From NCBI GenBank assembly GCA_963699015.1, contig CAVOSX010000008.1, positions 930,001 to 994,000 of the forward strand: a DNA stretch of 64,000 bases. The letters are read 5' to 3'. The stretch comes from PALSA-505 sp963699015. GTDB taxonomy: Bacteria > Actinomycetota > Actinomycetes > Streptosporangiales > Streptosporangiaceae. Shown here one piece after another: positions 35,319 to 43,300 of this stretch. Every line of letters begins with the position of its first letter. Positions within the stretch are counted from its first letter, which is position 1. A model generated the notes under the pieces. The model saw only the letters and a program-made list of their open reading frames with translations, was not told where the DNA came from and ran no database searches. A program made the translations under genes and the position numbers.

Positions 35319-36018
35319 TCCCGCCCCCATCGCGGTCGCGCTGGACGCGCCGAACCTGGAAATCGCCTCGCAGTGGGCCTGCCTGGTCACCCCGCACGTC
35401 AGCACGGTGAAGATCGGGCTGGAGCTGTACCTGCGGTACGGGCCCGAGGTGGTGGCCTCGATCAGGGGCGCGAGCGGGGTGCAGATCTTCCTCGACCTCA
35501 AGCTGCACGACATCCCGGCCACGGTAGCCAGCGCCGCCCGGGCCGTGGCGAGGCTGCGGCCGCGGCTGCTTACCGTGCATGCCGCGGGCGGCCCCGCGAT
35601 GATCCGGGCCGCTGTCGAGGCTGCCGCGGGTACGCCGATCGCCGCGGTCACCGCGCTCACCTCGCTCAGCGGCGAGGACCTGAACCGGATCGGCGTGCCT
35701 GGCAGTACCGCCGACTGGGTGCTGCGGCTGGCCGCGCTGGCGGTGGAGGCGGGAGCGAGCGGGCTGGTCTGCTCGCCGCGCGAGGTAGCCGCGGTGCGAG
35801 CCGAGGTGGGCCCGGGGATCACCCTGATCACGCCCGGGGTACGGCCGGCCGGCGCCGATACGCACGACCAGGCGCGGGTGGCCACGCCCGAAGAGGCGCT
35901 GAGCGCCGGGGCGGATCTGCTGGTCATCGGCCGCGCTATCACCGGCGCGCCCGATCCGGGCGCCGCGGCCGCGGCCATCGCCGCGTCCCTGCGCCGCCGC
36001 GCGCCAGTCACGCGCTGA
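35311..36018 (+). CDS. pyrF: Orotidine 5'-phosphate decarboxylase
   Basis: 235 residues from GTG 35311, which overlaps the pyrD stop. OMP decarboxylase core: VALDAPNLEIA, VKIGLELYLRYGPEVV, catalytic Lys/Asp in FLDLKLHDIPATVA, and a C-terminal phosphate-binding VIGRAITGAPDP. It makes UMP, ending the pathway; orotate phosphoribosyltransferase (pyrE) is not in this window. Short family form with TIM-barrel group I motif. Last gene of the pyr operon; mihF, normally next, is 4.7 kb further on because of an insertion. Confidence 0.95.
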   Translation: MNNPAPIAVALDAPNLEIASQWACLVTPHVSTVKIGLELYLRYGPEVVASIRGASGVQIFLDLKLHDIPATVASAARAVARLRPRLLTVHAAGGPAMIRAAVEAAAGTPIAAVTALTSLSGEDLNRIGVPGSTADWVLRLAALAVEAGASGLVCSPREVAAVRAEVGPGITLITPGVRPAGADTHDQARVATPEEALSAGADLLVIGRAITGAPDPGAAAAAIAASLRRRAPVTR

Positions 36019-36420
36019 GTCACCGCCGGCGCGCCCCGCCGCCCGGCTGCCCCCAGGCTCCAGACTCCCCGGACTCTCCGCGACCCACCGGGCGTCGCTG
36101 CGTGGTTTTGCTGTTCACCGGTGAACGGGCAAACCCGCGCATCGACTCCACGAGAATCTCTGTTGCGCCCCCGGCGGCCGGTTCGTCTCTACAAAACTAA
36201 TCGGAATTCACGTATTGCTATTCAGGGCCATGAACTGCATGTTTGTCCGATTCTTATACCCGTGTTTCCAGATTGAATTTCTGGAGATAACGAATGCAGT
36301 TTTTAGATGGAATTGATGGGGAAATGGTTCTATCCTCAAGCTTGGTGCCCGCTCAGGGCGGCCGAACGTGCGACTGCGGCCAGCCGGTCAACGCGACACA
36401 ACCTCACAGGCGGAGGACTC
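36019..36420. other. Intergenic stretch with lower G+C and palindromes
   Basis: About 400 bp without a convincing gene. From ~36140 to 36330 the G+C content drops to roughly half, clearly below the surroundings. It holds a perfect 14-bp palindrome GTTCACCGGTGAAC (36113-36126) and TCCAGA-n7-TCTGGA (36268-36286). These may be promoter/operator elements for the exporter gene or a junction left by insertion. Confidence 0.5.
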
Positions 36421-37497
36421 GTGAGCCTAGACATCGTCATCGCAGGTCTGATCGTGGGTCTGCTCGTCGGCATGACGGGTGCGGGCGGCGGCGCGCTGAT
36501 GACGCCGATCCTCATCCTGCTGTTCGGCGTGACGCCGAGCACCGCGGTGTCGAGCGACATCGTCGCGTCGGCGATCATGAAGCCGTTCGGCGGAGCGGTC
36601 CACTACCGCCGGGGCACCGTTCACATGGGCCTGGTCGGCTGGCTGTGCGTCGGCTCGGTTCCCGCGGCCTTCGCCGGGGTATTCGTCGACCGCTCGCTCG
36701 GTTCTGGTCCGGCCATGCAGCAGAACATCGAGTACGCCATGGGGGCCGCGATCCTCCTGGCCGCCGGGGCGATGATCTACCGGATGCTGATGGAAAGCTC
36801 CGGGCGGTGGAGGCCGGCCCCGGAGGGTGCCGCGGAGCCGGAGATCAAGGTCAAGCGGATCGTGACCATCGCCATCGGCGTGTTCGGCGGGTTCCTGGTC
36901 GGCATCACGTCCGTCGGCTCGGGGTCGCTGATGATCGTCATGCTCATGATGACGTACCCGATGATGTCGATGAAGCGCCTGGTCGGCACCGACATCGTGC
37001 AGTCGATTCCGCTGGTCGGCTCGGCCGCGATCGGGCACGTGCTGTTCGGCGGCTTTGAGTTCGGGCTCACCGCCTCGATCGTGGTCGGCAGCATCCCCGG
37101 CGTGCTCGCGGGCTCGTGGCTGTCTTCCCGCTCGCCCAACATCCTGCTCCGCCCGATCCTCGCGTTCGTGCTGCTGGCCACCGCGCTCAAGCTGCTCGGG
37201 CTGAGCGCGGCCACGCTGGCGATCACGATGGGCATCGTGGCGCTGATCGGCCTGCCGGTGTGGGCGTTCATCGACGGATACGTCCGCCCGCCCGCCGCCT
37301 GGCGCACCGCCGGGTGCGACCGCCGGCGGACGCTCTGCCTGATCGGCCTGGGCGCGCCGGTGGGCGTCGGGTTCGTCACCTCGGCGGTGTACTTCGGCCG
37401 CCAGCGCCCGCGGCTCGTGCGCGTGGCCAGCGAGGAAGCTGTCCCGGTCGCGGAGCGGGCGGCGGAGCCTGCCGAGACGCGCAGCCGGGTCGGCTGA
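36421..37497 (+). CDS. TauE/SafE-family sulfite/anion exporter
   Basis: 358 residues from GTG 36421 after GGAGGA. Eight or more hydrophobic segments in two TauE halves: the first has GLIVGLLVGMTGAGGGALMTP, the second GVFGGFLVGITSVGSGSLM, the family's inverted-repeat signature. Members export sulfite, sulfoacetate or other organosulfonates; substrate here unknown. The C-terminal ~80 residues add a membrane segment and a basic tail. It follows a low-G+C region and begins the accessory block between pyrF and mihF. Confidence 0.85.
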   Translation: MSLDIVIAGLIVGLLVGMTGAGGGALMTPILILLFGVTPSTAVSSDIVASAIMKPFGGAVHYRRGTVHMGLVGWLCVGSVPAAFAGVFVDRSLGSGPAMQQNIEYAMGAAILLAAGAMIYRMLMESSGRWRPAPEGAAEPEIKVKRIVTIAIGVFGGFLVGITSVGSGSLMIVMLMMTYPMMSMKRLVGTDIVQSIPLVGSAAIGHVLFGGFEFGLTASIVVGSIPGVLAGSWLSSRSPNILLRPILAFVLLATALKLLGLSAATLAITMGIVALIGLPVWAFIDGYVRPPAAWRTAGCDRRRTLCLIGLGAPVGVGFVTSAVYFGRQRPRLVRVASEEAVPVAERAAEPAETRSRVG

Positions 37498-37503
37498 TCG
37501 TCG

Positions 37504-38355
37504 CTACAGCACCTTGCGGCGGTAGAGCCGCACGCTCAGCGGGGCGAACAGCGCGATGAGGGCCGCGGCCCAGATGACCACGCTCAGCTCGGGGTGCTGC
37601 ATCGGCCACGCCTGCACCGTCGCGGCCGGGTTGGGGTTGCCGAACAGGTGCCGGCACGAGGCGGCCAGGGCGCTCAGCGGGTTCCAGTTCGCCACCGCCT
37701 GCAGCCATCCGGGCATGTGCTGCGTCGGCACGAACGCGTTGGAGATGAAGGTCAGCGGCAGGAACAGGATGAAGCCGAGCTGCTGTGCCGCCTCGGGGCT
37801 GCGCAGCGTCATGCCCAGGCAGGCGCCCGCCCAGGTGAAGGCGTAACCGAGCAGCAGGGACAGGCCGAGCGCGGCCAGCACGTCGGCAGGTCCGGTGTGG
37901 ATCCGCCAGCCGATGGCCAGGCCGACCCCGCACACCACGACCACTCCGATGGCCTGGGTCAGCAGGTCCGATACCGTCCGCCCCATCAGCACCGCGGCCC
38001 GCGACATCGGCAGCGACCTGAAGCGGTCGATCAGGCCCGTGCTCATGTCGGTGACCAGGCCTACGGCGGTGCCCGGGGCCGTGCCAGCCAGCCCCATCCC
38101 GAGCATCCCGCCGATCAGGTAGTCGTGGTAGTTCCCGCCGCCGGGAAGCGGGATGGCGCTGCCGAAGACATAGGAGAACAGCAGCACGAAGATGACCGGC
38201 TGGACGGTCACGTCCATCAGCGTCTCCGGCTCGCGGGCAATCCGGGCCAGGCTACGTCTGGTCAGGACGAGCGCGTCCCTGATAGCCCAGGTCAGCGAAG
38301 ATCGCCGGGGCCGGGCGGCCGGCCCGGCTGGCATCGCGGCGGTGGCGGTAGTCAT
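37504..38355 (-). CDS. ABC-2 type (DrrB-like) exporter permease
   Basis: 283 residues. N-terminal cytoplasmic part (ALVLTRRSLARIAREPETLMD), then six membrane segments and the ABC-2 signature region TSNAFVPTQHMPGWLQ-like (here FISNAFVPTQHMPGWLQAVA) with WNPLSALAASCRHLFG. Typical of daunorubicin-type drug or lipid exporters. ATG overlaps the ATPase stop by 4 bp. Under the TetR-type operator upstream of the ATPase gene. Confidence 0.9.
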   Translation of the reverse strand: MTTATAAMPAGPAARPRRSSLTWAIRDALVLTRRSLARIAREPETLMDVTVQPVIFVLLFSYVFGSAIPLPGGGNYHDYLIGGMLGMGLAGTAPGTAVGLVTDMSTGLIDRFRSLPMSRAAVLMGRTVSDLLTQAIGVVVVCGVGLAIGWRIHTGPADVLAALGLSLLLGYAFTWAGACLGMTLRSPEAAQQLGFILFLPLTFISNAFVPTQHMPGWLQAVANWNPLSALAASCRHLFGNPNPAATVQAWPMQHPELSVVIWAAALIALFAPLSVRLYRRKVL

Positions 38356-39348
38356 GCCGAGGCTCCTTCCAGCTGTCGTTCGGTATCTCGATCGGTTTTC
38401 GCTTCGGCCGCGGAGCCGGTGAGCGCGAGGAACACGTCGTTGAGCGAGGGCCGGTGGACGGTGACAGAGTCCACCGTCACGCCGGCCCGGTCGAGCGAGC
38501 GGACCACGCCCGTCGTCATCCCGGCGGTAGCCGAGACGGGCGCCTGCACCTTCAGCAGCTCGGTGTCCACCCGGACCGTGCCGGTCGCGTGCTCTCGCAC
38601 CGCGGCCGCGGCGGCGGCCATGTCGGCGCCGCAGGTCAGCACGACCTCGATCCGCTCGCCGCCGACGGTCGCCTTGAGCTGATCGGCCGTTCCCTCGGCG
38701 ATGATCCGGCCGGTATCCACCACCGCGATGTGGTCGGCCAGCTGGTCGGCCTCCTCCAGGTACTGCGTGGTCAGCAGCAGGGTCCTGCCCTCGGCGGCCA
38801 GCTCGCGGATGATGTCCCACAGCACGGCCCGGCTGCGCGGGTCCAGGCCCGTGGTCGGCTCGTCGAGGAACAGCAACTCGGGCCAGGCGATCAGGCTCGC
38901 GGCCAGGTCGAGCCGGCGCCGCATGCCGCCCGAGTAGGTCTTGACCGCCCGCCCGGCCGCATCGGTCAGGTCGAAGCGCTCCAGCAGGGCGTCCGCGCGG
39001 CTTCTGGCCTCGCGCCGGGAGCAGCCGGCTCAGCTCGCCGATCATGACCAGGTTGGCCCGCCCGGTGAGGTAGTCGTCGAGCGCCGCGTACTGCCCGGTC
39101 AGCCCGATCCGGCGCCGTACCCCGGCCGCGTCGGCGATCACATCAGAGCCGAGCACCCGGGCCGAGCCGGCATCGGGGCGCAGCAGCGTGGCCAGCACGC
39201 GCACCGCGGTCGTCTTTCCCGCGCCGTTCGGCCCGAGCAGCCCGAACACGCATCCCCGCGGGACCGACAGGTCGAGCCCCGCCAGCGCGTCGGTCTTCCC
39301 GAACCTCTTGGCCAGGTCCTTCGTCTCGATGGCCAGGGTGTCGTGCAT
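38352..39348 (-). CDS. DrrA-type ABC exporter ATPase, apparent frameshift
   Basis: ATG 39348 after GGGAG. Walker A LLGPNGAGKTT near residue 42, and LTGQYAALDDYLTGRANL. The frame breaks near 39011 within a GC-rich tract (net +1 or -2). The other frame continues with ADALLERFDLTDAAGRAVK, the signature region, Walker B LLFLDEPTTGLDPRSR, LLTTQYLEEADQLAD and the DrrA-type C-terminal domain ending at 38352. Restoring the frame gives ~330 residues, the usual length. It pairs with the permease gene; substrate unknown, probably a hydrophobic compound. Confidence 0.85.
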
Positions 39349-39378
39349 GGTGGCTCCCAGGATTGAAGCAGTCGTCAT

Positions 39379-39429
39379 CTCGTACGCCGTACTAATAGTA
39401 CGATGTACCATAGCAGTACGACGTACGAG
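39379..39429. promoter_or_regulatory. Triple palindromic operator for the TetR regulator
   Basis: GTACGCCGTAC (39382-39392), GTACGATGTAC (39398-39408) and GTACGACGTAC (39416-39426) are three near-copies spaced 16 and 18 bp. The outer two are embedded in a 15-bp near-perfect inverted repeat (39379-39393 versus 39415-39429, one mismatch). They lie between the ABC ATPase gene and the divergent TetR gene. Confidence 0.75.
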
Positions 39430-39484
39430 AAGGCAATCGGTTATAGCTTTGGTCAGCGACCGGATGGCGTGAGGGGAGCGGCTC

Positions 39485-40438
39485 GTGGAACCCGAAGACG
39501 AGGACCTGTGGCCGGTCTTCTCCAGCCGCCGCCACCCTCCAGGGCCCGGCGGGGACCGCCGCGAGCAGCGGATTCACGAGCATGTCAGGGGACACCAGGA
39601 CCGCGGCCGCCAGGCGCCGCGCCGGGTCCGCTCGCTGTCCCGTGACGAGATCGTGGCAGCGGCCATCAAGGTGGCCGATGCCGAGGGCTCGGAGGCGATC
39701 AGCATGCGGCGGATCGCCAGGGAGCTGAACGCCGGGGCGATGTCGCTGTACTGGCACGTCGCATCCAAGGACGAGCTGCTCGACCTGATGCTCGACACCG
39801 TCGAGGGCGAGCAGCAGTTCCCTGCGGCGACCGGGGACTGGCGGACGGACCTGCGGGCGCTGGCCGTGGCGCAGCGCAGCACGCTGCACCGGCACCAGTG
39901 GCTGATGGGATTCATCGGCGGCCGGCCACCGCTGGGCCCGAACACGCTGCGGAACCTGGAGCGGTCCCTGGCCGTCGCCGACAAGCTCGGGCTGGACACC
40001 GAGACGGCCATGAACGTGCTGGGCACGCTGACCACCTACGTCATGGGCGTGGTCCTGCGCGAGTTCAGGGAGAGCGGCGTGGAACAGCGTGACCAGGAGC
40101 AGCTGGGCCACCTGAGCGAGGCCGAACGGCAGGCTTTCATGGCCGGGCACATCGAGCGACTCAGGGCTACCGGCCGGTTCCCGCACTTCCTGCGGATATT
40201 CGACGAGGGCATCGACCCGGACGCGGCGCAGACGCGGGACGAGCGATTCGAGTTCGGCCTGGAGTGCCTGCTCGACGGCATCGCCGCGCGGCTGCCCGGG
40301 GGCGGGTCAAGGCGGCTGGCCCGCCAGGAAGGCGGCCACGGCGGCGAGCACCCTGCCGGCCCCGGTGGGCAGGACGGCGGCCAGCAGCGGCTGCGCCGGC
40401 AGCGCGCCGCCCCCGAAGCCGAGCGCCACGGCGGCTAG
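39485..40438 (+). CDS. TetR/AcrR family regulator with TetR_C_1 domain
   Basis: 317 residues from GTG 39485. An Arg-rich ~45-residue N-terminal extension precedes the HTH (SRDEIVAAAIKVADAEG ... SMRRIARELNAGAMSLYWHV). The ligand-binding part (LMLDTVEGEQQF ... FEFGLECLLDGI) is the Tet repressor C-terminal type used in many ABC-exporter repressors. The last ~40 residues are Gly/Gln-rich. Divergent from drrA-like genes across a triple operator, so it probably represses them and itself, released by the transported compound. Confidence 0.9.
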   Translation: MEPEDEDLWPVFSSRRHPPGPGGDRREQRIHEHVRGHQDRGRQAPRRVRSLSRDEIVAAAIKVADAEGSEAISMRRIARELNAGAMSLYWHVASKDELLDLMLDTVEGEQQFPAATGDWRTDLRALAVAQRSTLHRHQWLMGFIGGRPPLGPNTLRNLERSLAVADKLGLDTETAMNVLGTLTTYVMGVVLREFRESGVEQRDQEQLGHLSEAERQAFMAGHIERLRATGRFPHFLRIFDEGIDPDAAQTRDERFEFGLECLLDGIAARLPGGGSRRLARQEGGHGGEHPAGPGGQDGGQQRLRRQRAAPEAERHGG

Positions 40439-40746
40439 CCGGAGCCCGGCCATGGGCGGTGTGCGGTGCCCGCGAGGGGGACGTTACCGTGGCCGTCAGA
40501 GGGTATCTGTAACCTTGTACCTGGGAGTTCGCCTCGGAACGCGGTCGATGGGCTAGCCTGGCAGGCCCGTTGACGGGGTGGTCTCCGCTTCCTGGACGTG
40601 ACAAATAGTATCCGATCGACTGCAGATAGTAGTCATCGGCAATAAATGACACAACAAACGGGGGTTCGCGTTGCCCCGGCGCCCTGAACTCGCTAGTTTC
40701 CCCTCCCGAAGCGAGTTTTTCGATACGAAACCCGAGGTGAACCGGC
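40439..40746. other. Intergenic region before mihF with a hairpin
   Basis: Some 300 bp without a gene, with AT-richer patches (40600-40660). AACTCGCT (40688-40695) and AGCGAGTT (40710-40717) form an 8-bp stem followed by TTT, resembling a terminator or leader attenuator. TTTCG-ATA-CGAAA (40718-40730) overlaps the mihF 5' leader. The mihF promoter should be here, but no confident -35/-10 pair was found. Confidence 0.45.
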
Positions 40747-41067
40747 GTGGCTCTTCCTCCCCTCACACCCGATCAGCGCGCTGCGGCCCTGGAGAAGGCG
40801 GCCAGGGCCCGCAAGGAGCGTGCCGAGGTCAAGAACCGCCTCAAGCGCGGCTCGACGACGCTGCCCCAGGTGCTCAAGGACGGCAAGTCGGATGACGTGA
40901 TCGGCAAGATGAAGGTTTCCGCCCTCCTTGAGTCGATGCCTGGCGTCGGCAAGGTCCGGGCCAGGCAGATAATGGAACGGCTCGGCATTGCGGAGTCGCG
41001 GCGCGTCGGTGGCCTCGGTGCCAACCAGCGGGCGGCGCTTGAGACCGAATTCGGCGGTGATATCTGA
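40747..41067 (+). CDS. mihF: Integration host factor, actinobacterial type (mIHF)
   Basis: 106 residues; GTG 40747 after GAGGTGA. N-terminal helix rich in Lys/Arg/Ala (EKAARARKERAEVKNRLKRG) and a helix-two-turn-helix/HhH-like DNA-binding end (LLESMPGVGKVRARQIMERLGI). Closely matches Mycobacterium mIHF and Streptomyces sIHF, nucleoid proteins unrelated to E. coli IHF that bend DNA and affect recombination and development. Position before gmk-rpoZ is conserved. Confidence 0.95.
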   Translation: MALPPLTPDQRAAALEKAARARKERAEVKNRLKRGSTTLPQVLKDGKSDDVIGKMKVSALLESMPGVGKVRARQIMERLGIAESRRVGGLGANQRAALETEFGGDI

Positions 41068-41153
41068 CCGACCTCCGCGATCAAGGGGGCGAGGGCACGG
41101 CCGCGTCGCCCGGTTCTGGGTCGGGCATCGTCGGCCACCGGGCGAAGCTGACC

Positions 41154-41684
41154 GTGCTCTCCGGGCCCTCTGGGGTCGGGAAGAGCACCGTTCTCGCGCG
41201 GATTCGCGAGGATTACCCGCAGCTTTGGCCGTCGGTGTCGGTGACCACGCGCCGGCCGAGGCCAGGTGAGGTAGACGGCCGCGAGTACTTCTTCGTCGAC
41301 GACCAGGAGTTCGACCGGATGATCACCGCCGGTGAACTGCTGGAATGGGCACGTTTCGTCGGCCACCGGCATGGCACGCCGCGCGCACCGGTGGAGGAGA
41401 AACTGGCCGCGGGCACCCCGGTCCTGCTCGAGATTGACCTGGCGGGGGCGCGGCAGGTACGCGCCGCCGTTCCGGACGCGCTGCTGGTATTCCTGGCTCC
41501 GCCGTCGTGGGACGAGCTGGTCCGCAGGCTGAACGGGCGGGGCACCGAAGCGCCTGAGGTCATCGCGCGGCGGCTGGAGGAGGCGCGGGTGGAGATGGCC
41601 GCGGAGCCGGAGTTCGACGTGACCCTGGTCAACACATCCGTGCAGGACGTGTGCGGTGAGCTGGTAGCCTTGATTCTCCGGTGA
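41154..41684 (+). CDS. gmk: Guanylate kinase
   Basis: P-loop SGPSGVGKSTVLARI, GMP-binding TTRRPRPGEVDGREYFF, EWARFVGHRHGTP and EIDLAGARQVR identify the enzyme that phosphorylates GMP. The listed GTG at 41154 is the only standard start codon in frame, but it cuts off the first strand residues (KLTV) seen in relatives. The frame stays open back to 41061 with no ATG, GTG or TTG, only CTG at 41064 (overlapping the mihF stop) or 41148. A CTG start or a local sequence error is likely. It precedes rpoZ as usual. Confidence 0.9.
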   Translation: MLSGPSGVGKSTVLARIREDYPQLWPSVSVTTRRPRPGEVDGREYFFVDDQEFDRMITAGELLEWARFVGHRHGTPRAPVEEKLAAGTPVLLEIDLAGARQVRAAVPDALLVFLAPPSWDELVRRLNGRGTEAPEVIARRLEEARVEMAAEPEFDVTLVNTSVQDVCGELVALILR

Positions 41685-41708
41685 GACTTAGCTCAGGAAA
41701 GGCACAAG

Positions 41709-41984
41709 GTGGCAGGGACTCCCGCCCCGGAAGGCATAACGAACCCGCCGATCGACGATCTGCTCGATGTGGTGGACAGCAAGTACCGCCTGGTCATCAT
41801 GGCCGCCAAGCGGGCCCGTCAGATCAACGCCTATTACGCTCAGCTGGGCGAGGGGCTGCTTGAGTACGTGGGGCCGCTGGTCGAGACCCGCGTTCAGGAG
41901 AAGCCGCTGTCGATCGCGCTGCGCGAGATCCGCGGCCGGCTGCTGGCCGCTGAGGCCGTAGAGCCCGAGGAAGCAACCCCCTGA
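41709..41984 (+). CDS. rpoZ: RNA polymerase omega subunit
   Basis: 91 residues; GTG 41709 with AGGAAAGG upstream. Omega hallmarks PIDDLLDVVDSKYRLVIMAAKRARQ, with an insert NAYYAQLGEG typical of actinobacteria, and PLSIALREIRGRLL. It helps assemble and stabilise the beta-prime subunit. Lies between gmk and coaBC. Confidence 0.95.
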   Translation: MAGTPAPEGITNPPIDDLLDVVDSKYRLVIMAAKRARQINAYYAQLGEGLLEYVGPLVETRVQEKPLSIALREIRGRLLAAEAVEPEEATP

Positions 41985-42024
41985 CCCGCGGCGGGACCGC
42001 GGGCACGGCAGACCGGGCAGGGCA

Positions 42025-43227
42025 ATGGCACGGCACGTCATTCTCGGTGTCGGAGCCGGCATCTCCGCCTACAAGGCGTGTGAGCTGCTGCGGCGGCTGA
42101 CAGAATCCGGGTACGAGGTCCGTGTCATCCCCACCCGCGACGCGCTGCGTTTCGTGGGCGAGGCCACGTGGGCCGCGCTGTCCGGCCAGCCGGCGACCGC
42201 GGACCCATGGGCAGACGTGCACCAGGTGCCGCACGTCGCCCTCGGCCAGTGGGCGGACCTGGTGCTGGTCGCCCCGGCCACCGCGGATCTGCTGTCCCGG
42301 GCGGCGGCGGGACGCGCCGATGACCTGCTCACCGCCACGCTGCTGATGGCAGCCTGCCCCGTCCTGTACGCGCCTGCCATGCACACCGAGATGTGGCAGC
42401 ACCCGGCCACCCAGGCCAGCGCGGCGCTGCTGCGGGACCGGGGCGCGCTGGTGCTTGAGCCCGCGACCGGGAGGCTGACCGGCCCGGACACCGGCCCCGG
42501 CCGGCTGCCCGAGCCTGATGAGCTGTTCGAGGCGGCGGTCCGGGTGCTGAGGCGGGGCGCCGCCGGGCTGGCGCCGGATCTGCTGGGCAGGCGCGTCGTG
42601 ATCTCGGCGGGCGGCACCAGGGAGGAGCTCGACCCGGTGCGGTTCCTCGGTAACTGGTCCTCCGGCAGGCAGGGGTACGCGCTGGCCCGCACCGCCGCGG
42701 CGCGTGGCGCCGACGTAACCCTGGTGTCGGCCAACGTCGCGCTCGCCGATCCGGCCGGCGCCAAGGTCATCCGGGTCACCTCCGCGCTGCAGCTGCGGGA
42801 GGCGATGGCGGCGGCCGCGGCCGGGGCCGACGCGGTGGTCATGGCGGCCGCCGTGGCTGACTACCGCCCGGCCGTCCGCCATGATTCCAAGATCAAGAAG
42901 ACCGGCGCCGGGCCAGAGCCGATCGCGCTCACCGAGAACCCGGACATACTGCGCGAGCTGTCCGCCCGGCGCGGCCACCCGGGCCAGGTCGTCGTCGGCT
43001 TCGCCGCCGAGACCGAGGACCTCGCCGGCAACGGCCGCGCCAAGCTGGCAGGCAAGGGCTGCGACCTGCTCGTCGTCAACCAGGTGGGCGGCGGGCTCGC
43101 GTTCGGCACCGACGACAACGAGGCGCTGGTACTGGCCGCCGACGGCGTGGTCACCCATATCCCGCGCGGCCGCAAGGAAGAGCTCGCCGACGCGGTCTGG
43201 GACATGGTCGCGGCCCGGCTTTCCTGA
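42025..43227 (+). CDS. coaBC: Bifunctional phosphopantothenoylcysteine decarboxylase / phosphopantothenate-cysteine ligase
   Basis: 400 residues. CoaC flavoprotein half: GVGAGISAYKACELLRRL, catalytic His in VPHVALGQWAD, APATADLLSRAAAGRADDLL and the substrate-clamp APAMHTEMW. CoaB half: ISAGGTREELDPVRFLGN(W)SSG, VMAAAVADYRP, KIKK and GFAAETEDL. Two steps of coenzyme A synthesis. Lengths and motifs are normal. Confidence 0.95.
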   Translation: MARHVILGVGAGISAYKACELLRRLTESGYEVRVIPTRDALRFVGEATWAALSGQPATADPWADVHQVPHVALGQWADLVLVAPATADLLSRAAAGRADDLLTATLLMAACPVLYAPAMHTEMWQHPATQASAALLRDRGALVLEPATGRLTGPDTGPGRLPEPDELFEAAVRVLRRGAAGLAPDLLGRRVVISAGGTREELDPVRFLGNWSSGRQGYALARTAAARGADVTLVSANVALADPAGAKVIRVTSALQLREAMAAAAAGADAVVMAAAVADYRPAVRHDSKIKKTGAGPEPIALTENPDILRELSARRGHPGQVVVGFAAETEDLAGNGRAKLAGKGCDLLVVNQVGGGLAFGTDDNEALVLAADGVVTHIPRGRKEELADAVWDMVAARLS

Positions 43228-43300
43228 TTCAGATTGATGCCGCCCGGTCGTGCCCGGATACACTCTGGCAAGCCAGAAGCCGCAGGGGGAAGGAAGTCAG

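Noticed and set aside
36294..37058. Alternative gene starting at ATG 36294 with a good GGAG ribosome-binding site
   Set aside because: Its frame runs out of phase through the TauE/SafE gene and becomes His/Arg-rich nonsense; the exporter frame from 36421 has clear membrane segments and family motifs. A short leader peptide cannot be excluded.
43228..43300. SAM riboswitch before metK
   Set aside because: The 73-bp gap is too short and has none of the conserved SAM-riboswitch segments.
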